Assembly (NCBI RefSeq): GCF_900060185.1
Contig: NZ_FIZY01000036.1
Span: 1-54,844, forward strand
Direction: 5' to 3'
From: Grimontia marina
GTDB taxonomy: Bacteria > Pseudomonadota > Gammaproteobacteria > Enterobacterales > Vibrionaceae
Length of the DNA: 54,844 nt
A model generated the notes under the pieces. The model made no database searches. It saw only the letters and a program-made list of their open reading frames with translations, and was not told where the DNA came from. The position numbers and the translations under genes were made by a program. Below are positions 25,458-35,453 of this stretch, in pieces. The stretch's first letter is position 1. Every line of letters starts with the position of its first letter.

Positions 25458-26867
25458 TTAGAAGTTTGCACTACGTGGGGTGCGTGGGAATGGAATAACG
25501 TCACGAACGTTGCCCATACCTGTCACGTAAGATACCAGACGCTCGAAGCCCAGACCGAAACCAGCGTGTGGCACAGTGCCGTAACGGCGCAGGTCGCGAT
25601 ACCAGTTCATGTGCTCTGGGTCGATGTTCATCGCGCGCATACGCTCGTCAAGTACATCCAGACGCTCTTCACGCTGTGCACCACCGATGATTTCACCGAT
25701 GCCAGGTGCCAGAACGTCCATTGCAGCAACAGTTTTGCCGTCATCGTTCAAACGCATATAGAAAGCTTTGATGTCTTTCGGGTAGTTTTTGACGATAACT
25801 GGTGCGTTGAAGTGCTCTTCTGCTAGGAAGCGCTCGTGCTCAGAAGCCAGGTCGATACCCCATTCAACAGGGAACTCGAATTTCTTGCCAGACTTGATCA
25901 GGATATCGATAGCATCGGTGTAATCCACCTGTGCGAAGTCAGATTCAACAAACTTCTCAAGACGGCTGATAGCTTCTTTGTCGATACGTTGAGCAAAGAA
26001 CTCCAGGTCGTCACGGCGCTCTTCAAGCACAGCTTTAAACACAAACTTCAGCATGTCTTCTGCCAGCTTCGCTACATCGTCAAGCTCTGCAAACGCGACT
26101 TCTGGCTCAACCATCCAGAACTCCGCAAGGTGGCGGCTGGTGTTTGAGTTTTCAGCACGGAAAGTAGGGCCGAAGGTATATACCTTGCTGATTGCACACG
26201 CGTACGCTTCTGCGTTCAACTGACCAGATACGGTTAGGAAGGTCTCTTTACCGAAGAAATCTTCGTTGTAATCTACCGCACCTTTATCGTTACGTGGCAG
26301 GTTTTCCATATCCAGCGTAGAAACGCGGAACATCTCACCAGCACCTTCTGCGTCAGACGCAGTAATGAGTGGCGCAGAAACCCAGAAGTAACCTTGCTCG
26401 TGGTAGAAGCGGTGAATCGCTTGAGCCAGACAGTTACGTACACGTGCTACCGCACCGATTACATTGGTGCGTGGGCGCAAGTGGGCTACTTCACGCAAGT
26501 ACTCGATAGAGTGGCGAGTTTTTGCCATTGGGTAAGTGTCAGCGTCCTCAACCCAACCAACGACTTTAACGTTAGTCGCTTGCAACTCGTATGCCTGACC
26601 TTGTCCCGGGCTTTCTACCACTGTACCGGTAACTTCTACAGAGCAGCCTGTGGTAAGACGCAATACTTCTTCCTGGTAATTATTCAGCTCATTAGGAACA
26701 ACCGCCTGGATTGGGTCAAAACAAGAGCCGTCATAAATGGCAAGGAAAGAAATACCGGCTTTTGAATCACGACGTGTGCGGATCCAACCGCGAACAGTGA
26801 CTTCTGTGTCTACTGCCGCTTTGCCGTGCAGGACGTCTGCTACAGGCACATAGTTCATAATTTGCAT
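25458..26867 (-). CDS. asnS: Asparaginyl-tRNA synthetase
   Basis: A 469-aa class-II synthetase, nearly collinear with E. coli AsnS. It has the N-terminal OB-fold ([26 protein letters not shown]), motif 2 ([25 protein letters not shown]) and motif 3 ([15 protein letters not shown]). The C-terminus is [15 protein letters not shown]. The start is the ATG with GGAG 4 nt upstream; a second ATG three codons later is possible. Confidence 0.97.
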   Translation of the reverse strand: MQIMNYVPVADVLHGKAAVDTEVTVRGWIRTRRDSKAGISFLAIYDGSCFDPIQAVVPNELNNYQEEVLRLTTGCSVEVTGTVVESPGQGQAYELQATNVKVVGWVEDADTYPMAKTRHSIEYLREVAHLRPRTNVIGAVARVRNCLAQAIHRFYHEQGYFWVSAPLITASDAEGAGEMFRVSTLDMENLPRNDKGAVDYNEDFFGKETFLTVSGQLNAEAYACAISKVYTFGPTFRAENSNTSRHLAEFWMVEPEVAFAELDDVAKLAEDMLKFVFKAVLEERRDDLEFFAQRIDKEAISRLEKFVESDFAQVDYTDAIDILIKSGKKFEFPVEWGIDLASEHERFLAEEHFNAPVIVKNYPKDIKAFYMRLNDDGKTVAAMDVLAPGIGEIIGGAQREERLDVLDERMRAMNIDPEHMNWYRDLRRYGTVPHAGFGLGFERLVSYVTGMGNVRDVIPFPRTPRSANF

Positions 26868-27208
26868 CTAACTCCGTTGAAGAATACCCGACGATCTGTC
26901 GTCGTCGGACTAGGATAATTCGCACTAGGACAAAAGAGTTTACCCGCATACCAAAGCTACCTCAAGATGCAGGTGTCATGAGGATTGATGGGGCGATGAG
27001 ATCGAAGAAAAAAACCAACTGAGTTTGGCAGGTGGAGAGTTAAAGCAGTATTTGCTTTTCCTTTTCATTTTGAGGCTTGTGTTAACTTCATCGGAGTTGT
27101 CCCGCAAAAACAGGAAAATATTCAGACCTGATTCGGTTTGAGCTCAACGCAATAATTGAGTAGCATCACGACGAAAATAAAAAACTCAAGATCACAGGAA
27201 CGCTAAAA
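26868..27208. other. asnS-queD divergent region, no further feature recognised
   Basis: About 340 bp. It must contain the promoters of asnS (minus) and queD (plus). I looked for a preQ1 riboswitch upstream of queD and saw no convincing one. No ORF or repeat is visible. Confidence 0.35.
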
Positions 27209-27571
27209 ATGCATACCGAACTGTTTAAAGAATTCATGTTTGAAGCAGCACACCGGCTGCCACATGTCCCAGAAGGGCATAAGTGTGGCCGTTTGCATGG
27301 TCACTCTTTCCTGGTTCGTATCTATGTTGCTGGTGAGGTTGATCCGCATACGGGTTGGGTGATTGATTTTTCTGAGATTAAAAGCGCGTTCAAACCTATT
27401 TATGATCGCCTCGACCACTATTACTTGAACGATATTGATGGATTAGAGAATCCGACCAGTGAAGTATTGGCAAAGTGGATTTGGGAACAGCTCAAACCTG
27501 AATTGCCAATCTTGAGCAAAGTGATGATAAAAGAAACCTGCACAGCGGGCTGTATTTATACTGGTGAGTAA
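27209..27571 (+). CDS. queD: 6-carboxytetrahydropterin synthase QueD
   Basis: A 120-aa enzyme making 6-carboxy-5,6,7,8-tetrahydropterin from dihydroneopterin triphosphate in queuosine synthesis. The zinc ligands are His15, His30 and His32 with catalytic Cys26 ([18 protein letters not shown]). WVIDFSEIK and [11 protein letters not shown] are also family features. CAGGAACG precedes the ATG. It is convergent with queE, the next step in the pathway, 99 bp away. Confidence 0.96.
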   Translation: MHTELFKEFMFEAAHRLPHVPEGHKCGRLHGHSFLVRIYVAGEVDPHTGWVIDFSEIKSAFKPIYDRLDHYYLNDIDGLENPTSEVLAKWIWEQLKPELPILSKVMIKETCTAGCIYTGE

Positions 27572-27598
27572 GCATTGCGGCAGATTTTAGGCAATCGA

Positions 27599-27623
27599 TA
27601 AGGGCCAAATTGGCCCTTTTTTT
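27599..27623 (+). terminator. Rho-independent terminator of queD
   Basis: AAGGGCCAA and TTGGCCCTT form a compact stem followed by a run of seven T, 28 nt after the queD stop. It may also serve queE on the other strand. Confidence 0.88.
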
Positions 27624-27670
27624 GCGCCTTGAAAAATAAGCAGTCTGCCTGCCTTTTTCAGAGAGTATTA

Positions 27671-28333
27671 TCAGGCAATTTCCAGATACTTGTGTGTTTG
27701 AATCGAAAGACGCCAGTTTTTCTTTATGCAGGTTTCAATACAGAGTTTAGTTGCGCGTTCTTTTTGGCTAATCGGTTGGAGTGCAACTTCTTTGCCTGAT
27801 AAATCAATGTCTTTGAGTAAATTATCCAGCTTCTCTATATCACTTTCTGTACCGACTGGGTGCTTGATTTCATTAGCTCGCTCTAGAGCTTCTATCAGAA
27901 CCGGTAGTTTTCCACGCATATTGATCTTAGGAGAAACGGTCACCCAGGTATTTGTCGTGGCTTTCACGGCGTATGTACCACTGGTTTCAATCTGACAACG
28001 GTAATTGTTTGATTCCAACAGGGAGGTCAAAGGGATAAGGTCAAACATACAAGGCTCTCCGCCTGTAATCACAACGTGCTTTGCGCTATAGCTGGCTTGC
28101 AGGTGTGCAAGAATCTCTTCGGCGGAGACTTTAGTCCATAGCGGGCTATCGCCATTTTTGGCAATGATGGTGCCAAAATCCCGCTCGTCTGCTGGCAGTG
28201 TGTCCCAAGTCTGGCGTGTGTCACACCAAGGACAGCCAACCGGGCAGCCCTGAAGGCGAACAAAGACCGAAGGAACGCCGGTGAAGGTCCCTTCACCCTG
28301 AATGGTTTCGAATATTTCGTTGACTTTGTACAT
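27671..28333 (-). CDS. queE: 7-carboxy-7-deazaguanine synthase QueE (E. coli type)
   Basis: A 220-aa radical SAM enzyme turning the QueD product into 7-carboxy-7-deazaguanine. The [4Fe-4S] cysteines are Cys30, Cys34 and Cys37 in GCPVGCPWCDT. FETIQGEGTFTGVPSVFVRLQ, VVITGGEPCMFDL and IETSGTY are QueE markers. The length matches the enterobacterial type. It is encoded opposite queD. Confidence 0.95.
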   Translation of the reverse strand: MYKVNEIFETIQGEGTFTGVPSVFVRLQGCPVGCPWCDTRQTWDTLPADERDFGTIIAKNGDSPLWTKVSAEEILAHLQASYSAKHVVITGGEPCMFDLIPLTSLLESNNYRCQIETSGTYAVKATTNTWVTVSPKINMRGKLPVLIEALERANEIKHPVGTESDIEKLDNLLKDIDLSGKEVALQPISQKERATKLCIETCIKKNWRLSIQTHKYLEIA

Positions 28334-28539
28334 ACCGCTAAAACAGTCATTGGTTTCAAAGAGGGGGCAGATTATGTCAGTTTAAACAGCGGCTGTCTTG
28401 ACCTGAAATGAAGAGGAATAAGGGTTATAGATTGAAATGGTGCTAACTTGTTGATTTTATGAAATTGAGCGATTTATCGTTACGCTAAATCAATTTGCTC
28501 GTGACGTGGTTCACGACATTATCTCATGACGCTTCACAA

Positions 28540-28555
28540 TTACTTCGCAAAGTAA
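28540..28555. promoter_or_regulatory. Dyad upstream of mlc
   Basis: TTACTT-CGCA-AAGTAA lies about 40 bp before the mlc ATG at 28594. NagC/Mlc-type operators are A/T-rich dyads with CG near the centre, so this could be an autoregulatory site. The match is loose. Confidence 0.25.
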
Positions 28556-28593
28556 AAAAATTCAATATTAAAGAATTTCACAGGGAGCATGGG

Positions 28594-29808
28594 ATGATTC
28601 TCGCCCGGCCAGGACACATAGATCACATCAAGCGTAACAACGCTGGAGCAGTTTACAAGTTGATCGATCAGCTAGGGCCAATCTCCCGAATTGAACTCTC
28701 TAAGCGCAGTCAGTTAGCGCCTGCCAGCATTACCAAAATAACCCGAGAATTGATAGAGGCCCACTTAGTCAAAGAAACTGAATACGGCGAGCCTGCAAGT
28801 CGTGGGCGTCCAGCTATTGGTCTTGTGCTCAATAACGAGGGCTGGCAGTTTCTCTCAATCCGTCTTGGACGCGGATATCTGACACTGGCACTGCATGAAT
28901 TGGGTGGTAATATCCTTGTAGAAGAGCGTCAGGATATTTTGGTTCTCGAGCAGGACTTGCTGCTTGAACTGATTCAGCAGCACATTAATCATTTTTTCTC
29001 TACCTACTCTGAGGTGGTTGATCGCGTCACTGCTATTGCAATTACCTTGCCTGGTTTAGTGAATAGCACTCAGGGCATTGTGATTCAAATGCCACACTAT
29101 GACGTACACAATATGCCTTTGGGTCCAGTGATTCATCGGGCAACGGGCTTACCTGTGTTCATTGGTAATGATACCCGCTCATGGGCACTGGCAGAAAAGC
29201 TGTTTGGTAATGCTCGTGATGTCGAAAGCTCAGTGCTAATTTCGATTCATCATGGTGTTGGCGCAGGGATTATGATAGATGGCAAAGTTCTGGAAGGTCA
29301 GGTGGGCAACATTGGAGAACTTGGTCACATACAAATCAAGCCATTTGGCAAGCGCTGCTATTGCGGCAACAGCGGTTGTTTGGAAACGGTTGCTAGTTTG
29401 CAGGCGGTATTGGAGGACGCTCAAACCCTTCTTGACCAAGGCCATGACAGCGTGCTTCAGGACAAATCGTTAACCATTGATTCTCTGTGTGAATCGGCGG
29501 TAGCGGGTGATGGCGTGGCCGTGAAGGTGATTACTGAGCTGGGTCATAACCTAGGGCAGGCAATTGCCATTATGGTAAATCTGTTTAATCCCGAGCGAAT
29601 TTTGATTGGCGGTGAGTTCAACCAAGCGAAATCTGTATTGTACCCAGCGATCATTGAGCGCATCCAGAATCAAACGTTGCCACATTACTTTGAGAATCTA
29701 ATGTTGGAAGAAAGCTATTTCTATACACAGGCAACGATGCCAGGAGCGGCACTTGTAAAACGCGCCATGTATGACGGGTATTTATTGATGAAGGTGTTGG
29801 AAGGCTAA
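28594..29808 (+). CDS. mlc: Mlc-like ROK-family transcriptional regulator
   Basis: A 404-aa protein is predicted from the ATG at 28594, which has AGGGAG 6 nt upstream; the ORF is open further 5' but has no homologous sequence there. It has an HTH (IDHIKRNNAGAVYKLIDQLGPISRIELSKRSQLAPASITKITREL) and a ROK domain with zinc motif GKRCYCGNSGCLETVAS. The wording is closest to E. coli Mlc, which represses glucose-PTS genes and is sequestered by EIICB-Glc. The C-terminal TMPGAALVKRAMYDG..LL is also Mlc-like. NagC paralogy is the main alternative. Confidence 0.88.
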   Translation: MILARPGHIDHIKRNNAGAVYKLIDQLGPISRIELSKRSQLAPASITKITRELIEAHLVKETEYGEPASRGRPAIGLVLNNEGWQFLSIRLGRGYLTLALHELGGNILVEERQDILVLEQDLLLELIQQHINHFFSTYSEVVDRVTAIAITLPGLVNSTQGIVIQMPHYDVHNMPLGPVIHRATGLPVFIGNDTRSWALAEKLFGNARDVESSVLISIHHGVGAGIMIDGKVLEGQVGNIGELGHIQIKPFGKRCYCGNSGCLETVASLQAVLEDAQTLLDQGHDSVLQDKSLTIDSLCESAVAGDGVAVKVITELGHNLGQAIAIMVNLFNPERILIGGEFNQAKSVLYPAIIERIQNQTLPHYFENLMLEESYFYTQATMPGAALVKRAMYDGYLLMKVLEG

Positions 29809-29826
29809 GTAGATTTTCCGAAGTTG

Positions 29827-29852
29827 AAAAAGGAGCCATCCGCTCCTTTTTT
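29827..29852. terminator. Bidirectional terminator between mlc and the ECF transporter
   Basis: AAAAAGGAGC and GCTCCTTTTTT form a 10-bp stem with a 5-nt loop and T-runs in both directions, between two convergent genes. Confidence 0.9.
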
Positions 29853-29855
29853 CGT

Positions 29856-30695
29856 TTATAGCGGATACCAGACGATGCCATTGTCGTGCGAACGTTTGGT
29901 TAATGCCAGCGCGACGCAGATAGCAATCATCACCAGCAAGCTCCAGTCTTTCAGCGCAAGAGGTCGGTCGTTATACCAGGTACGGGATTTATTGCGCCCG
30001 AAGCCGCGGAGGGTCATGGCATTAGAGATTTCGTCCGCACGATCTAAGCTGGAAAAAATCAATGGGATAAGGATATTTGCCACACCGCGAAAACGTGTCA
30101 TCAGCGGGGCGTTTTTTGAAAAATCCACACCGCGTGCTTGTTGCGCATGCATGATATTGACAAAATCATTCTTCACTTCCGGTAAGTAGCGAAGTGTCAG
30201 ACTTACGGCATAAGCAATTTTGTAAGGAACACCAATGCGATTGAGGCTAGATGCAAACTCTGTTGGATGGGTGGTAAACACAAATACCAGCGCTATTGGG
30301 AACATACTGAAGTATTTCAGCGTCACCGTAAGCAGGTAAAACAAGGTTTCTTGAGTGAGTGAATAGTTACCGGGTAACGCAATAATCTCTGTTGTGGTAT
30401 TTGTCCAATCAGAGCCTTGCTGCGGTGCAACCAGGAACATAAATATTGCATTCATACTCAAAACACTTAAGGTGCCAACCAACAGGGGTTTGTAGACCTT
30501 AAATGCCACGCCTGTCATTTTCAGCAAGGTCAGACCAAGCAATACCATTGCCACAATAATACGTAGATCGAACGTAGTGAGAACTACTGTCACCCACGCC
30601 ATAAATAAGGTAAATTTGGTGATGCCATTCAGCGAATGAAGTGGCGACTGGGAATCAATGTAGCTAATACCAAACTTCATTTTGGATGCCTTCAT
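29856..30695 (-). CDS. ECF transporter transmembrane (T) component
   Basis: A 279-aa membrane protein of the CbiQ/EcfT family with about six helices. The coupling-helix motifs are MHAQQARGVDF and AMTLRGFGRN (family pattern A-R-G, twice). It links the ATPases to the substrate-binding S subunit in the membrane. The ATG overlaps the stop of the ATPase gene by 4 bp (ATGA). An ATG five codons later with AAGG at 8 nt is an alternative start. It is last in the S-A-T operon. Confidence 0.88.
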   Translation of the reverse strand: MKASKMKFGISYIDSQSPLHSLNGITKFTLFMAWVTVVLTTFDLRIIVAMVLLGLTLLKMTGVAFKVYKPLLVGTLSVLSMNAIFMFLVAPQQGSDWTNTTTEIIALPGNYSLTQETLFYLLTVTLKYFSMFPIALVFVFTTHPTEFASSLNRIGVPYKIAYAVSLTLRYLPEVKNDFVNIMHAQQARGVDFSKNAPLMTRFRGVANILIPLIFSSLDRADEISNAMTLRGFGRNKSRTWYNDRPLALKDWSLLVMIAICVALALTKRSHDNGIVWYPL

Positions 30696-32389
30696 TTGGC
30701 GTTGCTCTCTGTCTCAATAAACTGCTGCATAAAACCGTTGATGTCACTGATGTTTGCCTGCTCTGCCAGCTCATACAAGCTGGTGGTCGTTAGGTTGGCT
30801 GCATCTAACAGCTGAGGCTGGCTGAACACAGCTGTCATCGGTGCATCAGCGGTCAATTTACTATCAGCAATCACGATAGAGCGGGTGGTGTTTTCAAGCA
30901 CCAAGTGCAGGTCGTGAGATATAATCATCACGGTCACGCCCCGCTCTTTATTCAGTCGCTTGATGAAAGAAAGCATCGCGGTGTAGTTGCGGTAATCCTG
31001 ACCCGCTGTCGGCTCGTCCAGAATCAGTAATTCTGGCTCCATCACCAGAATTGAAGCGATAGTGACACGTTTTTTCTGGCCATAGCTCAGCGCGTCAACC
31101 GGCCAGTGTCGGTATTTACTCAGGCCACAGAATTCAAGCACTTCAAAACAACGTCGCTCGATCTCGAGCTCATCCAATCCTAAGTGTTTTAGACCGAAAG
31201 CCACTTCATCCATGATCATGTGATGGGAGATCATGTGATTAGGGTTCTGCATCACCACGCCGACTTTTTTGCTTCGTTTAAAAATCGAAAGCTGGTTGAA
31301 ATCCTGACCGTCAAAAATGATGCTCCCTGCATCTGGCGCCAATACACCCATGATCAACTTGGTAATCGTGGACTTCCCCGAACCATTCTTACCCAGAATA
31401 GATACCAGCTCACCACGATGAATGGTGAAGGAGATGTCTTCGAGCGCGTTTTTCTCACCGTCGTAGGAGTAGGTGAGGCCGTCTACGATCAGCAGTGGTG
31501 AGTCGTTTTTCTCCAGACTTACAATGCGTCCAGCACAGGTTGCCCAACCTTGTAGTTGCTGTTTGAACCGCTCCACGGGCAGTGCTGACAGATAGGCAGG
31601 AGAGTCTGACTCAGCCAGCACACAACCAGCATGTTTTAGAGCAGAAAAGTACAGTGGCTGGCGGATACCATGGGTTTCAAGCAGGTCTGACATCATCAGC
31701 GCATTAGGTGTGGTGTCAGCCACGATAGTGCCGTTATCCATCAGGAGGACACGGTCGACATGCTTGGTCAGTACATCCTCCAAGCGATGTTCAATGATGA
31801 TGATCGTTTTACCGGTATCACGGTGCAGTTGGTCGATGATTTCTATAGTGCGTTTTCCCGTCTTTGGGTCGAGGGCAGCAAGTGGCTCATCGAACAGAAG
31901 CACATCGATATCGTCGACAAGTACACCGGCAAGAGAAACGCGTTGTTTCTGACCGCCGGATAAATCATGTGGTGCATGATTGAGCAGGGCTTCCAGCTCA
32001 ACCATCTGGGCGGTGGCTTTCACAATTGGGTACATCTCTCCAACCGGAACTTGCTGGTTCTTCAGTGCGAAAGCTATGTCTTCACCGACAGTTAGGCCGA
32101 CAAACTGGCTGTCTGTATCCTGCAAAACGGTACCTACTTGCTTGGTGTACTGAACAAGTGACATTGAGCTCGCGCGCCTGCCGTCAATGAACAATTCCCC
32201 AGAAACGTCGCCTTCTACGGAATGAGGGATCAAACCGTTGATACATTGACCCAGGGTGGATTTACCACTACCGCTTGGGCCGATAATCAGGACTTTTTCA
32301 CCTCTCTCAATGCGAAGGTTGATATTCTTTAGCGTCGGGTTTACCAGCGCGTCGTAACGAAAGCTGAAGTTCTTAAATTCGATGGTCAT
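30692..32389 (-). CDS. ECF transporter duplicated ATPase (fused A-A')
   Basis: A 565-aa protein with two ABC domains in tandem. The first has Walker A GPSGSGKST (about 36-44), signature LSGGQKQRVSLAG and Walker B DVLLFDEPLAALDP. The second has GKNGSGKST, LSYGQKKRVTIAS and LLILDEPTAGQD. All key residues are intact in both, so both sites probably hydrolyse ATP. This fused form is known from group-II ECF (YkoD-type) systems. It follows the S component by 8 nt. Confidence 0.92.
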   Translation of the reverse strand: MTIEFKNFSFRYDALVNPTLKNINLRIERGEKVLIIGPSGSGKSTLGQCINGLIPHSVEGDVSGELFIDGRRASSMSLVQYTKQVGTVLQDTDSQFVGLTVGEDIAFALKNQQVPVGEMYPIVKATAQMVELEALLNHAPHDLSGGQKQRVSLAGVLVDDIDVLLFDEPLAALDPKTGKRTIEIIDQLHRDTGKTIIIIEHRLEDVLTKHVDRVLLMDNGTIVADTTPNALMMSDLLETHGIRQPLYFSALKHAGCVLAESDSPAYLSALPVERFKQQLQGWATCAGRIVSLEKNDSPLLIVDGLTYSYDGEKNALEDISFTIHRGELVSILGKNGSGKSTITKLIMGVLAPDAGSIIFDGQDFNQLSIFKRSKKVGVVMQNPNHMISHHMIMDEVAFGLKHLGLDELEIERRCFEVLEFCGLSKYRHWPVDALSYGQKKRVTIASILVMEPELLILDEPTAGQDYRNYTAMLSFIKRLNKERGVTVMIISHDLHLVLENTTRSIVIADSKLTADAPMTAVFSQPQLLDAANLTTTSLYELAEQANISDINGFMQQFIETESNAK

Positions 32390-32397
32390 GAAGAATG

Positions 32398-32946
32398 TCA
32401 GGCCTCAGTGAGGTTACGGCACTGGCTGTTGCGCTTGGCGACAGACTGCAGGATGAAATAGCCGACCACTGACACGAGCAAAGCGTTACCTGCGGCAATG
32501 ATGCAAAGCTGGATAATCACCTTGGTGAAAGGTTCTGCATACAAAATAGTATCAAGGAAGGCTGAGCAGCCGTAGCCAATCACATTGCCGAGCAATGCTA
32601 AAAGCGCAAACAAGAAGACATCTGGCAGTTTGAAATGGCCGTACTTGAGGCGTTTTTTGGTTAGAACAGGAAAGAGGCCGATGATCATACCGACGATACC
32701 CGATCCTAAAACCCAGGTCAGCCAAACTCCCCAACCAGCGAATAGGTCAGTGACCCAATGGCCAATAAAGCCAACGAAGAAGCCAACTCCTGGGCCAAAG
32801 AGGACGCTGAAAAGCGCGAGAATTGCCATGGCAGGCTTCAGTGTGGTGTTGGCAAAAACGGGAATACCAAACATAGGCAAACCATCGATGCCGTAGAGTG
32901 CGGCACCGATAGCAATGATAACGACTGTTTTTGCAGAGAAATTCAT
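32398..32946 (-). CDS. ECF transporter substrate-binding (S) component, UPF0397-like
   Basis: A 182-aa protein with five or six helices and no periplasmic domain. The wording [56 protein letters not shown] and [19 protein letters not shown] is that of the UPF0397 group of S components. Such proteins bind a vitamin-like molecule. The ligand here is not established; a riboflavin-type label is often used, and a queuosine precursor is another idea. AAAGG precedes the ATG. It is first in the operon, with a 270-bp upstream gap to sstT. Confidence 0.8.
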   Translation of the reverse strand: MNFSAKTVVIIAIGAALYGIDGLPMFGIPVFANTTLKPAMAILALFSVLFGPGVGFFVGFIGHWVTDLFAGWGVWLTWVLGSGIVGMIIGLFPVLTKKRLKYGHFKLPDVFLFALLALLGNVIGYGCSAFLDTILYAEPFTKVIIQLCIIAAGNALLVSVVGYFILQSVAKRNSQCRNLTEA

Positions 32947-33163
32947 AGATAACCTTTCGCACCCGGCTAATCGAAGGCCAGCCAGGACGCTCCGTAATGC
33001 AATTGTTTTAAGTTGCTCGCAAAAAATGAGGCGGGATTATATAAGATAAAATTCGAGAAAGGAAAGCTATCAGTCTAGACGTCTAAACCTTTCTGTAAAC
33101 CAAGGTAGACGCTTGACGAAGTGTTGACCGGAACGAAGTTGAGAAAGGCTCGAAGACTAAATC

Positions 33164-33187
33164 AAAAAAGGCGCCTAAGCGCCTTTT
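33164..33187 (-). terminator. Rho-independent terminator of sstT
   Basis: On the minus strand AAAAGGCGC-TTA-GGCGCCTTTTTT forms a short-loop stem with a T6 run, 29 nt after the sstT stop. Confidence 0.9.
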
Positions 33188-33215
33188 AGACAGAGATATA
33201 GAGGAAGTTTACAGT

Positions 33216-34454
33216 TTACTTAGCCAGTTTTTCCAATACCGCTTTACGTTCTACTTCACGGCAAGCTGCAGCAGTAAACACGACGTCAGTCGAACTGTTC
33301 AATGCGGTCTCTGCAGAATCCTGAACCACACCAATAATGAAGCCCACTGCGACAACCTGCATCGCCACGTCATTCGGGATGCCAAACAGGTTACATGCGA
33401 GAGGGATAAGCAGTAGGGATCCGCCTGCTACGCCGGATGCGCCACATGCAGAAACAGCCGCAACGATACTCAGCAGAAGTGCCGTTGCTAAATCTACTTG
33501 AATACCCAGTGTATTAACCGCAGCGAGCGTCAGCACTGTGATTGTAATTGCTGCGCCGCCCATGTTGATGGTTGCACCCAAAGGAATCGACACCGAGTAA
33601 GTATCCTTGTCGAGTTTCAAACGGCTACACAGCTGCATGTTAACAGGTATGTTGGCTGCCGAACTGCGGGTGAAAAATGCGGTCATGCCACTTTCACGCA
33701 GACATTGGAGTACCAATGGGTAAGGATTTGAGCGTGTTTTGAAGTAAACGATGATCGGGTTAACCACCAACGCAATGATTGCCATGCTTCCAAGTAGGAC
33801 AGCCAGCAAATGAGCATAACCAATCAGTGCTTCAAAACCGGTTTCCGCAAAGGTTTTAGCGACCAGACCAAAGATACCCAGCGGTGCCAGTTTGATGATG
33901 TTGCGAACGATAAACGACACGCTCTCTGCTACGTCACCGAAAACGGTTTTCGTGATGTCATTCGCGTGGTGAAGGGCAATACCCAAACCAATTGCCCAAG
34001 CCAGAATACCAATGAAGTTACCATTCATCAGCGCATGGATTGGGTTATCAACGATGCTGAATAGCAGGGTAGTAATAACCTGAGCTATACCCTCTGGTGG
34101 CGCTACTGCAGTGTCAGAAGTGGTTAGCGTTAGTTCAGTCGGGAACAGGAAGCTCATGGTCACCGCTGTCAATGCAGCCGCGAAAGTACCAACAAGATAA
34201 AGGATTACGATGGGGCGAAGGTGGGTGTGTTGCCCTTTGCGCTGGTTAGCAATAGATGCTGCAACCAGAATGAATACTAGAATTGGCGCTACCGCTTTCA
34301 GCGCATTAACGAAGAGTTCACCGAGAAACCCGACGGCTTTGGCGCTTTCTGGCGAGAAGCTTGCCAGTGCTACACCCGCAATAATACCAATCAGAATCTG
34401 GACAACCAGACTTGTATTGGTAACGCGGGCTAGGGGGGATTGTGTTTGCTTCAT
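33216..34454 (-). CDS. sstT: Sodium/serine-threonine symporter SstT
   Basis: A 412-aa dicarboxylate/amino-acid:cation symporter-family protein. The family hairpin [18 protein letters not shown], the ion-binding segment [26 protein letters not shown] and [25 protein letters not shown] are typical of SstT. It imports serine and threonine with sodium, which fits a marine bacterium. Single gene with its own terminator. Confidence 0.95.
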   Translation of the reverse strand: MKQTQSPLARVTNTSLVVQILIGIIAGVALASFSPESAKAVGFLGELFVNALKAVAPILVFILVAASIANQRKGQHTHLRPIVILYLVGTFAAALTAVTMSFLFPTELTLTTSDTAVAPPEGIAQVITTLLFSIVDNPIHALMNGNFIGILAWAIGLGIALHHANDITKTVFGDVAESVSFIVRNIIKLAPLGIFGLVAKTFAETGFEALIGYAHLLAVLLGSMAIIALVVNPIIVYFKTRSNPYPLVLQCLRESGMTAFFTRSSAANIPVNMQLCSRLKLDKDTYSVSIPLGATINMGGAAITITVLTLAAVNTLGIQVDLATALLLSIVAAVSACGASGVAGGSLLLIPLACNLFGIPNDVAMQVVAVGFIIGVVQDSAETALNSSTDVVFTAAACREVERKAVLEKLAK

Positions 34455-34722
34455 TTTATTCTCACTTCACTGTGTAAGGGTCTTGGGGGCCCATAACCGA
34501 CAACGCCTCAAACGTTATTACGCTCAAGGTAAAATGGGTATAAATCTGTTAACGCGAGGTTAGCGAACGGATTAAATCAGGATGGCTGGCGTTCTGTAAA
34601 GTGAAAATTAACATAAAATACGATACTAGATCGCGTTTGCGTTATTATATAACGATATGTGTGTATAGGGTAATGTAAAATATTGTATATCAAAATGTTT
34701 GTTAGTTGTTAATGGTGACAGT

Positions 34723-34746
34723 AAAAAAGCGCCCCAAAGAGCGCTT
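34723..34746 (-). terminator. Rho-independent terminator of the rpoE-chrR operon
   Basis: On the minus strand AAGCGC and GCGCTT form a stem with an 8-nt loop, followed by TTTT. It lies about 40 nt after the chrR stop. Confidence 0.8.
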
Positions 34747-34784
34747 TAGATACTTAACTAATGGATTCGCAACAGTACATTCTT

Positions 34785-35453
34785 CTAATAGATGACATGT
34801 CCAACTGTGTTCAGCAATTGGCTCACGCCTTTTGTAAAGTGAAGCGGGGCATCAGCCACGGTGTAGCAGAGACAACCGTCATAGGTCTGCGGCGTATGGT
34901 GGTTTGTGCTATCCAGAATAATAAAGTCTCCGGGCACGTATTTATCATGCTCATCCTCAAAGTGTCCACTTAGTAATAAAGTGACTTCCATACCTTTATG
35001 CGTATGGCTTGGAACACTGCCGTTCATACCGATGTGCAGTAGGCTGGCTCTTGTGTCGCCCTCGTTCAAAGGAAGTCTGGCGCGACTGATTGAACCAATA
35101 GAGCTCCAACCCAAGTGATGGTATCGACGTAGTGAAGTTGGCAGATTATATCGTTCGCCTGCAACCTCTATCTCAGACACAGGTGAAGCGGACACTTTAG
35201 TTAATGGCGGACTTTCTCCGTTAATAATGGATACCAACATCTCGCTGAAAATATCTTCGTGGGCACCTTGTTGCTCGGTAAAGGCATCGTCATTGAATGC
35301 TGCGTCGGCTGCTTTTTCTTCGTATTGAGCAAGTTTTTCTGCACAGCAGGAGCACAGCTCGCAGTGAGCCGCGACGGCGATAGACATTGACGCCGGTAAT
35401 ACACCCGCAGCGTGTGACTCTAGTAATGCTTCAGACGGATGGTACTTAATCAT
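34785..35453 (-). CDS. chrR: ChrR-family anti-sigma factor
   Basis: A 222-aa zinc anti-sigma factor with cupin. The N-terminal ZAS domain has His5, His30, Cys34 and Cys37, which match the four zinc ligands of Rhodobacter ChrR (H6, H31, C35, C38). The C-terminal cupin has PSHTHKGMEVTLLLSGHFEDEHD..PGDF and a later His pair, so its metal site also looks intact. In Rhodobacter this protein holds RpoE until singlet oxygen appears. GGAGG precedes the ATG, and the gene overlaps the sigma gene by 8 bp. Confidence 0.92.
   Translation of the reverse strand: MIKYHPSEALLESHAAGVLPASMSIAVAAHCELCSCCAEKLAQYEEKAADAAFNDDAFTEQQGAHEDIFSEMLVSIINGESPPLTKVSASPVSEIEVAGERYNLPTSLRRYHHLGWSSIGSISRARLPLNEGDTRASLLHIGMNGSVPSHTHKGMEVTLLLSGHFEDEHDKYVPGDFIILDSTNHHTPQTYDGCLCYTVADAPLHFTKGVSQLLNTVGHVIY

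Noticed and set aside
26868-27208. preQ1 riboswitch in front of queD
   Set aside because: I could not find the pseudoknot pattern; queD in these bacteria is often without one.
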